Source: Fervidifonticultor_A sp037443565
GTDB taxonomy: Bacteria; Sysuimicrobiota; Sysuimicrobiia; Sysuimicrobiales; Humicultoraceae
Assembly (NCBI GenBank): GCA_037443565.1
Contig: JBBIOB010000017.1
Span: 1 to 55,525 of the forward strand
Direction of reading: 5' to 3'
DNA: 55,525 nucleotides
Shown here: in pieces, positions 16,320-25,669 of the stretch
Numbering within the stretch: position 1 is the first letter of the stretch
Layout: the number at the start of each line of letters is the position of its first letter
Made by a program: the position numbers and the translations under genes
The notes under the pieces: generated by a model
Seen by the model: the letters and a program-made list of their open reading frames with translations, nothing else
The model's database searches: none
Told to the model about the DNA's origin: nothing

Positions 16320-19001
16320 CTACCGGCTTCCCGGGCGGCCGCGCCGTACGGCGCGGCCGCCGAACTGTTCGAATTTCCGCTTCAGGCGCGATTCTCCGAG
16401 CCGCTCAACCGCGGCCAGGAGATCGACCGACCCGCGCAACACCGGCGCCAGCGGGTCGGTGCGCCTGGCAAACCGCCTTGGCACGGTCTTCATGGTGAAC
16501 GTGGAGGGATCCAGCCGCGGCCGGACCTCGTCCCAGCGCAGCGGGCAGGAGACCGGCGCCCCGGGCAGCGGCCGCACAGAGAACGGCGCCACAACGGTCC
16601 GGCCGTAGCCGTTCTGCGCGTAGTCCACGTACACTCTGCCGCCGCGCGAGCGGAGCGGCCGGGCGAGCGTGGCGACGTCCGGCAGGGCTTCCACGGCCAG
16701 CATGCCGATCAGCCGGGCAAACATCCGGACCTCCTCGTACGTGTAGGCAGCTCCTAACGGCACCAGGATGTGCAGCCCAGTGCTCCCCGAGGTCTTGGGG
16801 TAGTGAGGGACCTCAGCTTCATCGAGAATCGCATGCAGGGCCCGGGCCACCCTTACGACGTCGGCGAACGGCGCGCCCTTGGGGTCGAGATCGAGCACCA
16901 GCCAGTCGGGCCGATCCAGCGAGCCCAACCGCGAGCTCCACAGGTGAAGGGGGATCGTCGCGAGATTGGCCACATAGAGGAGCGCCTCGACATCGTCGAC
17001 GATGAAGTAGTTGATGTCGCGGCCGGCGTCGGTCGAGTAGATCCGCTCGGTGCGCACCCATGCGGGCACGAAGTCGGGTGCATCCTTCTGGAAGAACGAC
17101 TTGCCGGCGATCCCGTCGGGGTACCGGGTAAGCACCAGCGGGCGATCCCTCAAGTACGGGAGAAGGTAGGGCGCCACGGTCTTGTAGTAGGCCACCAGGT
17201 CGGCCTTCGTGTATCCCTGCTCGGGCCAGAAGACCTTGTCCGGATTCGTGACGCGGCGCTCGCGCGGGATCTCGGGCGCCGGGCCTGCAGAGCGCGGTCT
17301 GGGGGATTCTGTCGGCCGCGCGCCGGGCATCTCTCGGTGGCAGTCCTCGGGCCGCCTGTCGGCGCGTAGCCCGATGAACGTGGGATGCCGGATCCCGCCG
17401 TCGGCGGTCCACTCGGTGAAACGCACCTCGCACACCAGGTGCGGCTCGACCCAGTGGTGCCCGCGCCCGGTGGGGCTGCCCACGTCGAAGGGTGACGTCG
17501 CACGCGCGAGCGGCTGCAGCGCCTCCCAGACGCGGCGCAGGCCCGCGTCGTCGAACCCGGAGCCGACCTTCGAGACGTAGACCAGTCTCGAGTCCTCGTA
17601 GAGTCCGAGGTGCAACGCACCAAAGAGGACCCGCGCGCCCCTTGGATCGGTGTAGCCGCCGATCACGAACTCCTGGCGGCGCTGGCACTTGACCTTCACC
17701 CACTCCGCCGACCGCCCGCCGACGTATCGGCTCGCGGCCTTCTTGCCGACGATCCCCTCCAACCGCTGCTCACAGGCCGCTCCAAAGAACGCCTCGCCGT
17801 GCTCCAGCACGTGATCACTGAAGGACACCGGTCCTACGGGCGGGAGCAATGTGCGCAGGTGTTCCTTACGCTGCGCCAGCGGCAGGTGGCGCAGATCGTA
17901 CCCCTCCAGACCCAGGCAGTCGAAGAACACGGCGGTTACCGGCACAACCGCCTGGGCCTCCTCGATGTCTCGCGGCGCGGTCAGGGCCATCCGCGCCTGG
18001 AGCCGTTGGAAGCTGGGACGGCCGGCATCATCGATGGCGATGATCTCGCCGTCGAGCATAAATCGGTCTGCGGGCAGCGCCAGGAGCGCACGCGCGATCT
18101 CGGGGTACTGCGCAATGAGCGATCGGCCGCTGCGGCCGTACAGCGACACGGCGCTTCCACGCCGCTCGGCCATCACCCGGACGCCGTCGTACTTGATCTC
18201 AAACAGCCAGTCCCGGCTGGAAAAGGGCCGATCCCGCGGCGTGGCCAGCATGAAGCCCTGCCCCCGCGCCGTGCCCTCGCGCCGCGGCGCGCCCAGACCG
18301 ACCAGGCGCGCGTGGACCCCGGCCCGAAACCCCTCGACGTCCCGAACCTGCTCCACGGTGAGCCCCGAGAGCACCGAGCGGGGGTAGCGCGCCGTCAGGT
18401 CATCGCCGGTCGCCGGGACGTCGGCCTTCTTGAACAGCAGCCAGTCCTTCTCCGATTTGGCCATGCGGACGAGCGTCCACCGGCCGCGCATCTTATACCC
18501 GAAGAACTCCAGCTCCAGCTTGCCGCGGGCGTACTGCTCCTGGAGGGGCTCGTCCTTGAACGTCCGGTACCAGCCGCGGTCCCAGACGATGACCGCGCCG
18601 GCGCCGTAGTTGTCGGGCGGGATCACGCCCTCGAAGCCGGCGTACTCCAGCGGGTGGTCCTCCACGTGCACCGCCAGCCGCCTCTCCTCGGCGCGTGCCG
18701 ACGGGCCTTTGGGGACCGCCCAGCTCTTGAGGACGCCGTCCATCTCCAGGCGCAGGTCGTAGTGCAGCCGCCGCGCGGCGTGCTGTTGGACGACGAAGAT
18801 GGGCGGGCCGGCCGACGGCTGGCCCGCGAATGGCTCCGGGGTTCGGCCGGGGTGGCGCCTGCGGCGGTAGGCATCAAGTGATGGCTGGCGCGGCACCACA
18901 GATCTCTGGTCTCCCACCGGTTGGCCTGTACGTCGTTTGCCGGCCCGGCGGCTACCGGGCCGGTGACCTTGAGGCATGACGGGCTTCGTGGTATGGTTCA
19001 C
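16320..19001 (-). CDS. ligD: NHEJ DNA ligase D (PE-LIG-POL)
   Basis: A multidomain protein of about 893 residues. It starts with a 3'-phosphoesterase domain (HAARRLHYDLRLEMDG, about 60-220). An ATP-dependent ligase domain follows with nucleotidyl lysine in EIKYDGVR (about 270) and downstream motifs (FMLDGEI, EGIVGKK, WVKVK). It ends with a primase-polymerase domain (about 585-890) with the LDLDPKG metal motif (near 704) and YPKTSGSTGLH. The PE-LIG-POL order is the Pseudomonas-like arrangement. GTG 19001 has GAAGG 4 bases upstream; ATG 18977 is an alternative without a clear site. Divergent from ku with a gap of about 35 bases. Confidence 0.95.
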   Translation of the reverse strand: MNHTTKPVMPQGHRPGSRRAGKRRTGQPVGDQRSVVPRQPSLDAYRRRRHPGRTPEPFAGQPSAGPPIFVVQQHAARRLHYDLRLEMDGVLKSWAVPKGPSARAEERRLAVHVEDHPLEYAGFEGVIPPDNYGAGAVIVWDRGWYRTFKDEPLQEQYARGKLELEFFGYKMRGRWTLVRMAKSEKDWLLFKKADVPATGDDLTARYPRSVLSGLTVEQVRDVEGFRAGVHARLVGLGAPRREGTARGQGFMLATPRDRPFSSRDWLFEIKYDGVRVMAERRGSAVSLYGRSGRSLIAQYPEIARALLALPADRFMLDGEIIAIDDAGRPSFQRLQARMALTAPRDIEEAQAVVPVTAVFFDCLGLEGYDLRHLPLAQRKEHLRTLLPPVGPVSFSDHVLEHGEAFFGAACEQRLEGIVGKKAASRYVGGRSAEWVKVKCQRRQEFVIGGYTDPRGARVLFGALHLGLYEDSRLVYVSKVGSGFDDAGLRRVWEALQPLARATSPFDVGSPTGRGHHWVEPHLVCEVRFTEWTADGGIRHPTFIGLRADRRPEDCHREMPGARPTESPRPRSAGPAPEIPRERRVTNPDKVFWPEQGYTKADLVAYYKTVAPYLLPYLRDRPLVLTRYPDGIAGKSFFQKDAPDFVPAWVRTERIYSTDAGRDINYFIVDDVEALLYVANLATIPLHLWSSRLGSLDRPDWLVLDLDPKGAPFADVVRVARALHAILDEAEVPHYPKTSGSTGLHILVPLGAAYTYEEVRMFARLIGMLAVEALPDVATLARPLRSRGGRVYVDYAQNGYGRTVVAPFSVRPLPGAPVSCPLRWDEVRPRLDPSTFTMKTVPRRFARRTDPLAPVLRGSVDLLAAVERLGESRLKRKFEQFGGRAVRRGRPGSR

Positions 19002-19036
19002 CTTACCTTCAAGTTCCTGGCAGGGGGAACCCGATC

Positions 19037-19900
19037 ATGCCTCCTCACTCGCTCGGCGCCGGCACCATCTCCTTCGGCCTGGTGTCCATCCCCGTGAAGA
19101 TGTACACCGCGGCTTCCTCGGCCAACGTTCGGTTCAACATGCTGCACGCCAAGTGCGGGACCCGTGTGCGGCAGCAGTACCACTGCCCCGTGGACAACGT
19201 CGTCGTGGACCGCTCGGAGATCGTGAGGGGCTACGAGTATGCCAAAGACCAGTACGTGCGCGTTACCGACGAAGAGCTGAAGGCCCTCGAAGGCGAGGCG
19301 TCCCAGGTGATCGACATCTCCGAGTTCGTCCCGCTGCCCGAGGTCGATCCCATCTACTATGAGAACACCTACTACCTCGGCCCGGACAAGGGCGGGGAGA
19401 AGGCCTACCGGCTGCTGGCAGATGCCATGACCAGGACTAACCGCGTGGCGCTGGCCACGTTCGTCATGCGCGGCAAGGAGAGCCTGGTGCTGATCCGGCC
19501 GTCCCAGGACGGCCTCGTCCTGCACACGATGTACTTCGCCGATGAGATCCGCAGCTCCGGTGAGATCGAGAAGGGCAAGTCGGCGAAGATCAAGAACGGC
19601 GAGCTCGACCTGGCCGTCCGGCTCATCGACGAGCTGGCCGCGGATCGGTTCGAGCCCGAGAAGTATCACGATGCCTACCGCATGCGCGTCCTCGATCTGA
19701 TCAACACGAAGGTCGAGGGCAAGGAGGTCACCCCGGTCGGACCGCAGGTGCAGCGCGCGCAGGTCATCGACCTGATGGAGGCGCTCAAGAAGAGCCTCGA
19801 GAAGAAGGTCTCCGGGGAGAAGAGGCCTGCGGTCAAAGCCCGCCCCGCCGCGGCGGCGGCGGAGAAACCGCTCAAGAGGGCCGCGGCCGCCAGGAAGTGA
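19037..19900 (+). CDS. ku: Ku DNA end-binding protein
   Basis: A 287-residue bacterial Ku: the GTISFGLVSIPVKMYTA N-terminus, the YYLGPDKGGEKAYRLL segment, and a homodimerising bridge core to about residue 255. A Lys/Ala-rich C-terminal tail follows, of the type that binds DNA and contacts LigD. ATG 19037 follows AGGGGGA. With divergent ligD it forms the core non-homologous end-joining system. The stop overlaps the GTG start of the next gene, implying coupled translation. Confidence 0.96.
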   Translation: MPPHSLGAGTISFGLVSIPVKMYTAASSANVRFNMLHAKCGTRVRQQYHCPVDNVVVDRSEIVRGYEYAKDQYVRVTDEELKALEGEASQVIDISEFVPLPEVDPIYYENTYYLGPDKGGEKAYRLLADAMTRTNRVALATFVMRGKESLVLIRPSQDGLVLHTMYFADEIRSSGEIEKGKSAKIKNGELDLAVRLIDELAADRFEPEKYHDAYRMRVLDLINTKVEGKEVTPVGPQVQRAQVIDLMEALKKSLEKKVSGEKRPAVKARPAAAAAEKPLKRAAAARK

Positions 19901-20727
19901 CGAGCTTCACTACCCGCGAGGTGGCGGACATCCTGAAATTGCCGGAGGCCCGCGTGCGTGCCTGTGTGCGCGCCGGCCTGATCCGGCCTCGCAGGGATCG
20001 CGGCCGGCGGCTGCGGTTCGGCTTCGAGGACCTGCTGCTGCTGCGGACCACCCGAGACTTGCTCGACGCGCACGTCCCGGTGCGGCGCATCCGCCGGATG
20101 CTGGCGTCGCTGCGGCGCCAGCTTCCGGACGACGAGCACCTGCAGTCGGTGACCGTGTACGCCGACGGACAGCGGATCGTGGCCTGGGACGGAACGGCGA
20201 GGTGGCAGCCCGACTCCGGCCAGTTCCTCTTCGCCTTCGACGCACAGGAGGTGGCGGCGAGGGTTCCCGCGGTCGCCCGCAAAACAGAAGCGCCGACGCC
20301 GATCCGCTCGGCTGTCGGGTGGTTCGATCTGGGATTGGAGCTCGAAGCCTACTCCCCCGAAGAAGCCCGGCAGGCGTATCACCAGGCGCTCGAGCTCGGC
20401 CCCCCAATGGCCGATGCGCATGTCAACCTGGGCCGCCTGTACCACGAGGCCAAGGACTATGTGCGGGCCGAGGCGCACTACCGCGCCGCCGCAGAGATCG
20501 CGCCAGCCGATCCGGTGCCGCGATTCAACCTGGGCGTGCTCTCAGAAGACCTCGACCGCCGCGGCGACGCGATCCGGGCCTATCAGCAGGCGCTCGCCCT
20601 CGACCCCGACTTCGCCGACGCTCACTACAATCTGGGCCTGATCTACGACGCCATGGGCCGTCGTACCGAAACAATCACACACCTGCGGCGGGCGCGGACG
20701 CTCTTCGCCCGGCACGGGAGGGCGTAG
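19897..20727 (+). CDS. MerR-type HTH protein with TPR repeats
   Basis: A 276-residue protein starting at GTG 19897, which overlaps the ku stop. Residues about 3-70 are a MerR-like winged helix (FTTREVADILKLPEARVRACVRAGLI, then FEDLLLLRTTRDLLDAHV). A linker follows, then about three tetratricopeptide repeats (WFDLGLELEAYSPEEARQAYHQAL, AHVNLGRLYHEAKDYVRAEA, HYNLGLIYDAMGR). It lacks an obvious ligand domain other than the TPRs, which mediate protein-protein contacts. Overlap with ku suggests a regulator or accessory factor of end joining. No known function recognised. Confidence 0.8.
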   Translation: MTSFTTREVADILKLPEARVRACVRAGLIRPRRDRGRRLRFGFEDLLLLRTTRDLLDAHVPVRRIRRMLASLRRQLPDDEHLQSVTVYADGQRIVAWDGTARWQPDSGQFLFAFDAQEVAARVPAVARKTEAPTPIRSAVGWFDLGLELEAYSPEEARQAYHQALELGPPMADAHVNLGRLYHEAKDYVRAEAHYRAAAEIAPADPVPRFNLGVLSEDLDRRGDAIRAYQQALALDPDFADAHYNLGLIYDAMGRRTETITHLRRARTLFARHGRA

Positions 20728-20738
20728 GGGGGCCCGGG

Positions 20739-21761
20739 ATGGCACGAGCGCGCGAGCACGTCGCAATCGGGATCCTGCCGCCCGGCCCGAACAACGCCAT
20801 CACGGATGTGGCTGGCGTCCGCGTCGGCCACGCGACGGTGCGCCACGGCGACCTTCACACGGGGGTGACGGCCGTGCTGCCGCACGGCGGCAATCTCTAT
20901 GGGGAGAAGGTTCCCGCCGCGGCGGCGGTCCTGAACGGGTACGGCAAGTCGGTCGGGCTGATGCAGATCGAGGAGCTGGGCACGATTGAGACACCGATCC
21001 TAATCACCAGTACCCTGAACGTGCCCCGGGTCGCGGACGCGCTGACTGCGTACATGCTTGAGCAGCATCCCGTCATCGGTGTCACCGAAACCGTCAATCC
21101 CGTGGTGCTTGAGTGCTTCGACGGGTACCTCAGTGACGCGCGGGCGCGGGCCGTGGGCGAAGTCGAGGTGCAAGCGGCGATCTCCGGCGCGTCCGACGGG
21201 CCGGTGCAGACTGGGTGCGTCGGCGCAGGCACAGGCATGCGCTGCCTGGGGTTCAAGTCGGGCATTGGGACGGCGTCGCGCGTCCTTCCCGACTGCGGCT
21301 ACCGGCTCGGCCTGCTGACCGTCCCCAACTTCGGCTTTGCGGGTGATCTCATCGTGGCCGGGGTTCCGGTCGGCCGGGAGCTGCCTCGGGCCGGTCAGCC
21401 GCCCGAGCGCGGATCCTGCGTCTTTGTTCTGGCCACCGACGCGCCGGTTGACGCGATGGACCTCCGCCGAATCGCCTGGCGCTGCTTTCTGGGCATGGCG
21501 CGCACCGGGGCGATCAGTGGCGTAACAAGTGGGGATCTTGTCGTCGCCTTCGGTACAGGTCACGAGCGCCTTCGGTTGGATCGTTCGATTCTCAACCTCC
21601 TGTTCCGCGCGGCCGTCGAATCGGCTGAAGAGGCAATTCTTGATGCCCTCTTCGGCGCCGAGGCCACGGTCGGCCGTGCGGGGCACATGCTGCCGGCGCT
21701 CCCGATCGACGACACAGTGGCAATGCTCCAGGGGACTAAGACAGGGTCGCCCGGTCGTTAG
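20739..21761 (+). CDS. P1-family (DmpA/BapA) aminopeptidase-type hydrolase
   Basis: A 340-residue Ntn-type hydrolase of the DmpA family. It has the N-terminal NNAITDVAGVRVGH motif, TAVLPHGG and a GAGTGMRCLGFKSGIGTAS core. The likely autoprocessing nucleophile Ser226 is in ERGSCVFVLATDAP; cleavage before it would give alpha and beta subunits. Members release D- or L-amino acids or beta-amino acids from peptides. AGGGGGG precedes ATG 20739; the open frame upstream overlaps the HTH/TPR gene and is not used. Confidence 0.88.
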   Translation: MARAREHVAIGILPPGPNNAITDVAGVRVGHATVRHGDLHTGVTAVLPHGGNLYGEKVPAAAAVLNGYGKSVGLMQIEELGTIETPILITSTLNVPRVADALTAYMLEQHPVIGVTETVNPVVLECFDGYLSDARARAVGEVEVQAAISGASDGPVQTGCVGAGTGMRCLGFKSGIGTASRVLPDCGYRLGLLTVPNFGFAGDLIVAGVPVGRELPRAGQPPERGSCVFVLATDAPVDAMDLRRIAWRCFLGMARTGAISGVTSGDLVVAFGTGHERLRLDRSILNLLFRAAVESAEEAILDALFGAEATVGRAGHMLPALPIDDTVAMLQGTKTGSPGR

Positions 21762-21802
21762 CTCGTACATGTCTGCACGAGAGTGCCGTCGGGGGTGATG
21801 GC

Positions 21803-22614
21803 ATGGCGCGATGGGCAGCCGCATTGTGTGCCGCGCTGATAGTGTTTGGGGGCAGCGATGCCGCGCGCAGCGGGCCGGCAGGCCTGCAGGAGTACCAGGT
21901 CCCCAGCGGATCACGTCCGCACGATGTGGCCCCGGGTCCACGTCAAAGCGGGTCTTACACAGCCCAACGGACCGGTGATCTGGGGTATCTCGACCCGGCG
22001 ACCGGCCGGACCAAGCACATCAAGTTAGGCGATGGCGCAGCGCCACACGGGGTGATCGTTGGGCCTGATGGCGCCCCCTGTCGGACCGCAGCCGGGCCAA
22101 CCTCAATACCGCGACATTCGACCGGCGGGGGATTCTCTGGTTCACCGGACAGGCCGGGGTCTACGGCCGTCTCGATCCGCGCACGGGGCGTCTGGAGGTG
22201 TTCGACGCTCCCCGCGGTCGCGGGCCCTACGGCATCGCGACTCTGATCGAGCCTCCGACCGCGGGGCAGGGAGCTCGCCGGGTGTGGTCGGACTCCCGCG
22301 GGCGCATCTGGGTGAGCGAGTGGAACTCCGGACAACTCAGCGTGTACGATCCCGCGACAAACCAGTGGCGTGCGTGGCGGCTTCCGGGTGACCGGCCCCA
22401 GGCGTACGCGGTGTACGTGGACAATCGCGACATGCCGTGGGTGAGCGACTTCGGCGCGAACACCCTGGTCCGGTTCGACCCGGCGCGCGAGCGCTTCGAG
22501 ACCATCCCGTTGCCCCGGCCTGCGACCAACATCAGGCAGATCCTTGGGCGTCCGGGCGAGGTGTGGGGAGCGGGGTCTGGCGTCGACACGCTGATTGTGG
22601 TAAGGGTTCCGTAA
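21803..22614 (+). pseudogene. Vgb-like (streptogramin-lyase-type) beta-propeller gene with deletions/frameshift
   Basis: A signal peptide and first propeller strands (LQEYQVPSGSRPHDVAP, LGYLDPATGRTKHIKLG, PHGVIVGPDGAP) read in one frame to about 22080. Another frame then continues through GILWFTGQAGVYGRLDP and IWVSEWNSGQ to the stop at 22614. About one blade (roughly 30 residues) seems missing at the frame change, and about 28 residues seem missing after GPYGIAT (near 22245), because repeat strands expected there are absent. Vgb-like proteins are seven-bladed propellers; most family members outside Staphylococcus have unknown roles. Confidence 0.7.
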
Positions 22615-22659
22615 AGCCCGGTGATGGCTGTCTGGGCCTTGAGGGGGCGGTCAGGCGTC

Positions 22660-23646
22660 ATGCAGTCCCGCATCCGGCAGGCTGCGCTCCCATTCCTCTT
22701 GACGATCGTCGTCGTTGCCCCCGCGGTCGCTGCGCAGCCGGCGGCGTTCGACGCGCAGGCGGTCTACCAGCGATCCGCGGCGGCGATTGGCGTAGTGCTC
22801 GTCACGCGCGATGGAAACTCCGGCGGCGGTACCGGATTCGTCATCGAGCCGGCGGGTATGCTCGTGACCGCCACGCACGTCGTGCGCGGAGCCGAGCGCA
22901 TCGCTGTGGACTTCGGCGACGGTACCGCGCATGGCGCGCGCCTGGTCGGATATGATGCGCGGCGCGACGTTGCCGTCTTGCGCATTCAGCCGCGCGGTCC
23001 GCTTCCTGCCCTCGATGTCGTCGAGTCAACGACGCTCTCACCGGGGGAGCCGGTCGTCGTGATCGGAACGCCCCGTGGACGTCCACGGGTCATGACCACC
23101 GGCGCCGTGACGGCGACCGGCGTCACGCTTCCCGGCCAGTTCCCCGGGATCTTCATCCTGTTCGACGCAGAGGTCCAGCCGGGTAACTCAGGCGGCCCGC
23201 TCCTCAACCGTCACGGCCAGGTCATCGGTGTGGTGGTCGCCATCGCGCGCCAGCGTGACGGATCGGCCGGAGTCGCCACCTCGAGTTCGGCCCTGCGGAC
23301 GTCGCTGCCTGCCCTGGCCAGCGGGGCCAGGCTGGAACGCGCCTGGCTCGGCATCAGCGGGACGACCCTCGAGGCCCAGGAGCCCTGGCAGGCGCCGGGC
23401 CGAGGACGCGGCGTGCTCGTCACGGCCGTCATCCCCGGAGGCCCTGCGGCTCGGGCCGGCCTGCGCGGCCACGATACGAATCCCCCGGGGGATGTCGTCG
23501 TCGCCATTGACGGCGAGACCATCGACGACTGGGACGATCTGCTGCGCGCGGTCGGTGCGCGTGAGCCCGGTCAGGGAGTCCTGGTGAGCCTGCTGCGCGC
23601 CGGCGCGCGGGTCGACGTCCCTATCACGCTTGAGGCGCGCCCCTAG
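22660..23646 (+). CDS. Secreted HtrA/DegP-like serine protease with PDZ domain
   Basis: About 328 residues: a Sec signal peptide (QAALPFLLTIVVVAPAVAAQ), then a trypsin-like S1C protease with His in TATHVVRG, Asp in ARRDVAVLRI and Ser in QPGNSGGPLL. One PDZ domain follows (about 235-325) with the peptide-binding loop near AWLGISG. It probably acts outside the membrane on misfolded proteins. Earlier in-frame starts at 22621 (GTG) and 22624 (ATG) have no better ribosome site; ATG 22660 puts the signal peptide at the N-terminus. Followed directly by two VWA genes. Confidence 0.9.
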   Translation: MQSRIRQAALPFLLTIVVVAPAVAAQPAAFDAQAVYQRSAAAIGVVLVTRDGNSGGGTGFVIEPAGMLVTATHVVRGAERIAVDFGDGTAHGARLVGYDARRDVAVLRIQPRGPLPALDVVESTTLSPGEPVVVIGTPRGRPRVMTTGAVTATGVTLPGQFPGIFILFDAEVQPGNSGGPLLNRHGQVIGVVVAIARQRDGSAGVATSSSALRTSLPALASGARLERAWLGISGTTLEAQEPWQAPGRGRGVLVTAVIPGGPAARAGLRGHDTNPPGDVVVAIDGETIDDWDDLLRAVGAREPGQGVLVSLLRAGARVDVPITLEARP

Positions 23647-24686
23647 TGACGTTCACCTGGCCATGGATGCTCTGGACGCTGGGGCTTGTGCCCGTCCTGC
23701 TCGTGGGCCTTGCGGCTTCGGCGCGGCGGCAGCGGGCGGCCGAGGCGCGGCTGGCCGACGCGCACCTGCTCGAGCGTCTCGCGGGGCGGCCGCATCCCCG
23801 ACGGATGTGGCCGCTGGCGCTCTATGTGGTTTCGATCACGCTCCTGCTCGTAGCCGCGGCGCGGCCGACGGCTGCGATTCCCCTGCCGGTGAACCGCACG
23901 GCGGTCGTGCTGGCGATCGACACCAGCAAGAGCATGATGGCCGACGACGTCAAGCCCACGCGGCTCGAGGCGGCCAAGAGCGCGGCACTGCAGATCGTTC
24001 GGGCGCTTCCACGAAGTGTGCAGGTCGGCCTGGTCGCGTTCAGCGACGTCGGCGCGGTGCTTGTGACGCCCACCACGGATCGGCGCCTGCTGCACGAAGC
24101 GATGCAGCGGCTGGAACCGCAGCAGTCGACCGCGGTGGGATCCGCTGTGGTGGAAGGCCTGGCCATTCTGCCGGGCCGCCGCGAGTTCCTGGGCGAGCGC
24201 CTCACCCGGCTCCGCGTGCAGTCGGCACAGGATCCGTTCGGGCTGATACCGCCGGCCCCGCCCGTCCAGGGTCCGCCGCTGTCGGCGGCGGACCTCCCCC
24301 CTGCGGCGATCGTGCTCCTCTCTGACGGCGTCACCAACGCCGGCGTCGACCCGCAAGTCCCGGCGGTGCTCGCACTCGAGGGGCGGGTGCGCGTCCATAC
24401 CGTTGGGATCGGGCAGCAGGGCGGGGCCGTCATGCAGTACGGCGGGGGTCTAATCCTCGTCCCGTTCGATTCCGCATCACTGCAGCAGTTGGCCCAGCGG
24501 ACCGGTGGCGAGTACCTCAACGCGGTTGACGAGGAGGGAATCCGGCGCATCGCGCGGCATCTCGCACGCTCTATGGGCTGGGAACGCCGGCGTACGGAGC
24601 TGAGCGCGCTGCTCGCCGGCGGGGCATGGCTGCTCATGCTCGGCGGTGCCGCGCTGTCACTTCTCTGGTTTCGGCGGGTGCCGTGA
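23646..24686 (+). CDS. BatA-like membrane VWA-domain protein 1
   Basis: 346 residues beginning at GTG 23646, which shares a base with the upstream TAG. Two N-terminal membrane helices (about 5-24 and 57-72) precede a von Willebrand A domain with the MIDAS motif DTSKSM, a Thr in QQSTAVGSA and Asp in LLSDGVTNAG. A C-terminal membrane helix (about 320-342) follows. This is the BatA/Aerotolerance-type arrangement, but no MoxR ATPase or DUF58 gene is next to it. It overlaps the paralogous VWA gene by one base (TGATG). Confidence 0.87.
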   Translation: MTFTWPWMLWTLGLVPVLLVGLAASARRQRAAEARLADAHLLERLAGRPHPRRMWPLALYVVSITLLLVAAARPTAAIPLPVNRTAVVLAIDTSKSMMADDVKPTRLEAAKSAALQIVRALPRSVQVGLVAFSDVGAVLVTPTTDRRLLHEAMQRLEPQQSTAVGSAVVEGLAILPGRREFLGERLTRLRVQSAQDPFGLIPPAPPVQGPPLSAADLPPAAIVLLSDGVTNAGVDPQVPAVLALEGRVRVHTVGIGQQGGAVMQYGGGLILVPFDSASLQQLAQRTGGEYLNAVDEEGIRRIARHLARSMGWERRRTELSALLAGGAWLLMLGGAALSLLWFRRVP

Positions 24687-25660
24687 TGGTGGAGTTCGTC
24701 TGGCCGGGCTTCCTGTGGGCGCTGGCCGTCGTGCCCGTGCTGGTCCTGGCGTACATCCGCCTGATCCGCCGCCCGACGGCCCGAGTCGTGGCCTACCCTG
24801 CCCTGCCCCTGGTCGCAGCCGCCGGGGAGCATGCCCGCCGGTGGCGCCGCCACGCTGCCGCGGGCGCCTTCCTGCTTGGGCTGGCGCTGGCGGTGGCCTC
24901 CCTGAGCCGGCCCCTGGTCCCAATCCCAGTCCCCGCAGACCGATCGGCCATCATGTTGGTTATCGACATCAGCGGCAGCATGCGCTCGAACGACGTCGAA
25001 CCGAATCGCCTCGAAGCCGCAAAGGCAGCGGCCAGGGCGTTTCTGGCCGACGTCCCGGATCAGGTGCGCGTGGGCTTGGTGGTTTTCGGCGGGTACGCCA
25101 CGCTGATCACGCCGCCGGGCACTGATCACGAGATCATCTCGGAGCGGCTCGACAGCCTGTACTTCATCCGCCGGACCGCGATCGGCGAAGGGATCCTCGA
25201 GGCCGTCGCTGCGCTGCCGGGCCGCGTTCGGCCAAACCCCGACGGCACCCTGCCGCCGATGCCTCCTGGTCCCAGGCCGCCGGGCGTGCTGATCGTGCTC
25301 TCCGACGGTCGCAGCAACGCGGGCATCGACGCCGTCCAGGCCGCCCGGATCGCCAGGCAGCAGGACGTCATCGTGCACACGATCGGCGTCGGAAATCCAA
25401 CCCCGATACCTGACGCATGGCAGATCGGCGGCTCGCTCGACGAATCGGAGTTGCAGGCCGTGGCTCAGGCCGGGGACGGCACGTACCATCGGGCTACGTC
25501 TGCCGAAGCGGTCACGGGGATCTACCGCAAGCTGGCACGCACAGTCGGCTGGGAGCGGCGGCCCGAAGAGGTGTCGAGCCTGCTCGCGCTCGCGGGCGCG
25601 GTCGCGTTGACGGGCGCGCTGGCCGTGGGGCGCTGGTTTACACACCCGCTGGGGTTCTGA
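24686..25660 (+). CDS. BatA-like membrane VWA-domain protein 2
   Basis: 324 residues, a clear paralog of the preceding gene with the same WP-(M/G)-(L/F)-LWxL N-terminus, two N-terminal helices, a MIDAS DISGSM, SDGRSNAGID and a C-terminal helix. It is probably a tandem duplication, with heterodimer formation possible. The start ATG 24686 overlaps the previous stop. The C-terminal membrane segment is shorter than in its paralog. Confidence 0.86.
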   Translation: MVEFVWPGFLWALAVVPVLVLAYIRLIRRPTARVVAYPALPLVAAAGEHARRWRRHAAAGAFLLGLALAVASLSRPLVPIPVPADRSAIMLVIDISGSMRSNDVEPNRLEAAKAAARAFLADVPDQVRVGLVVFGGYATLITPPGTDHEIISERLDSLYFIRRTAIGEGILEAVAALPGRVRPNPDGTLPPMPPGPRPPGVLIVLSDGRSNAGIDAVQAARIARQQDVIVHTIGVGNPTPIPDAWQIGGSLDESELQAVAQAGDGTYHRATSAEAVTGIYRKLARTVGWERRPEEVSSLLALAGAVALTGALAVGRWFTHPLGF

Positions 25661-25669
25661 GGTCCTGAT

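Noticed and set aside
20202..20738. Upstream extension of the DmpA-type gene
   Set aside because: It overlaps the MerR/TPR gene in another frame; AGGGGGG plus ATG 20739 is the clear start.
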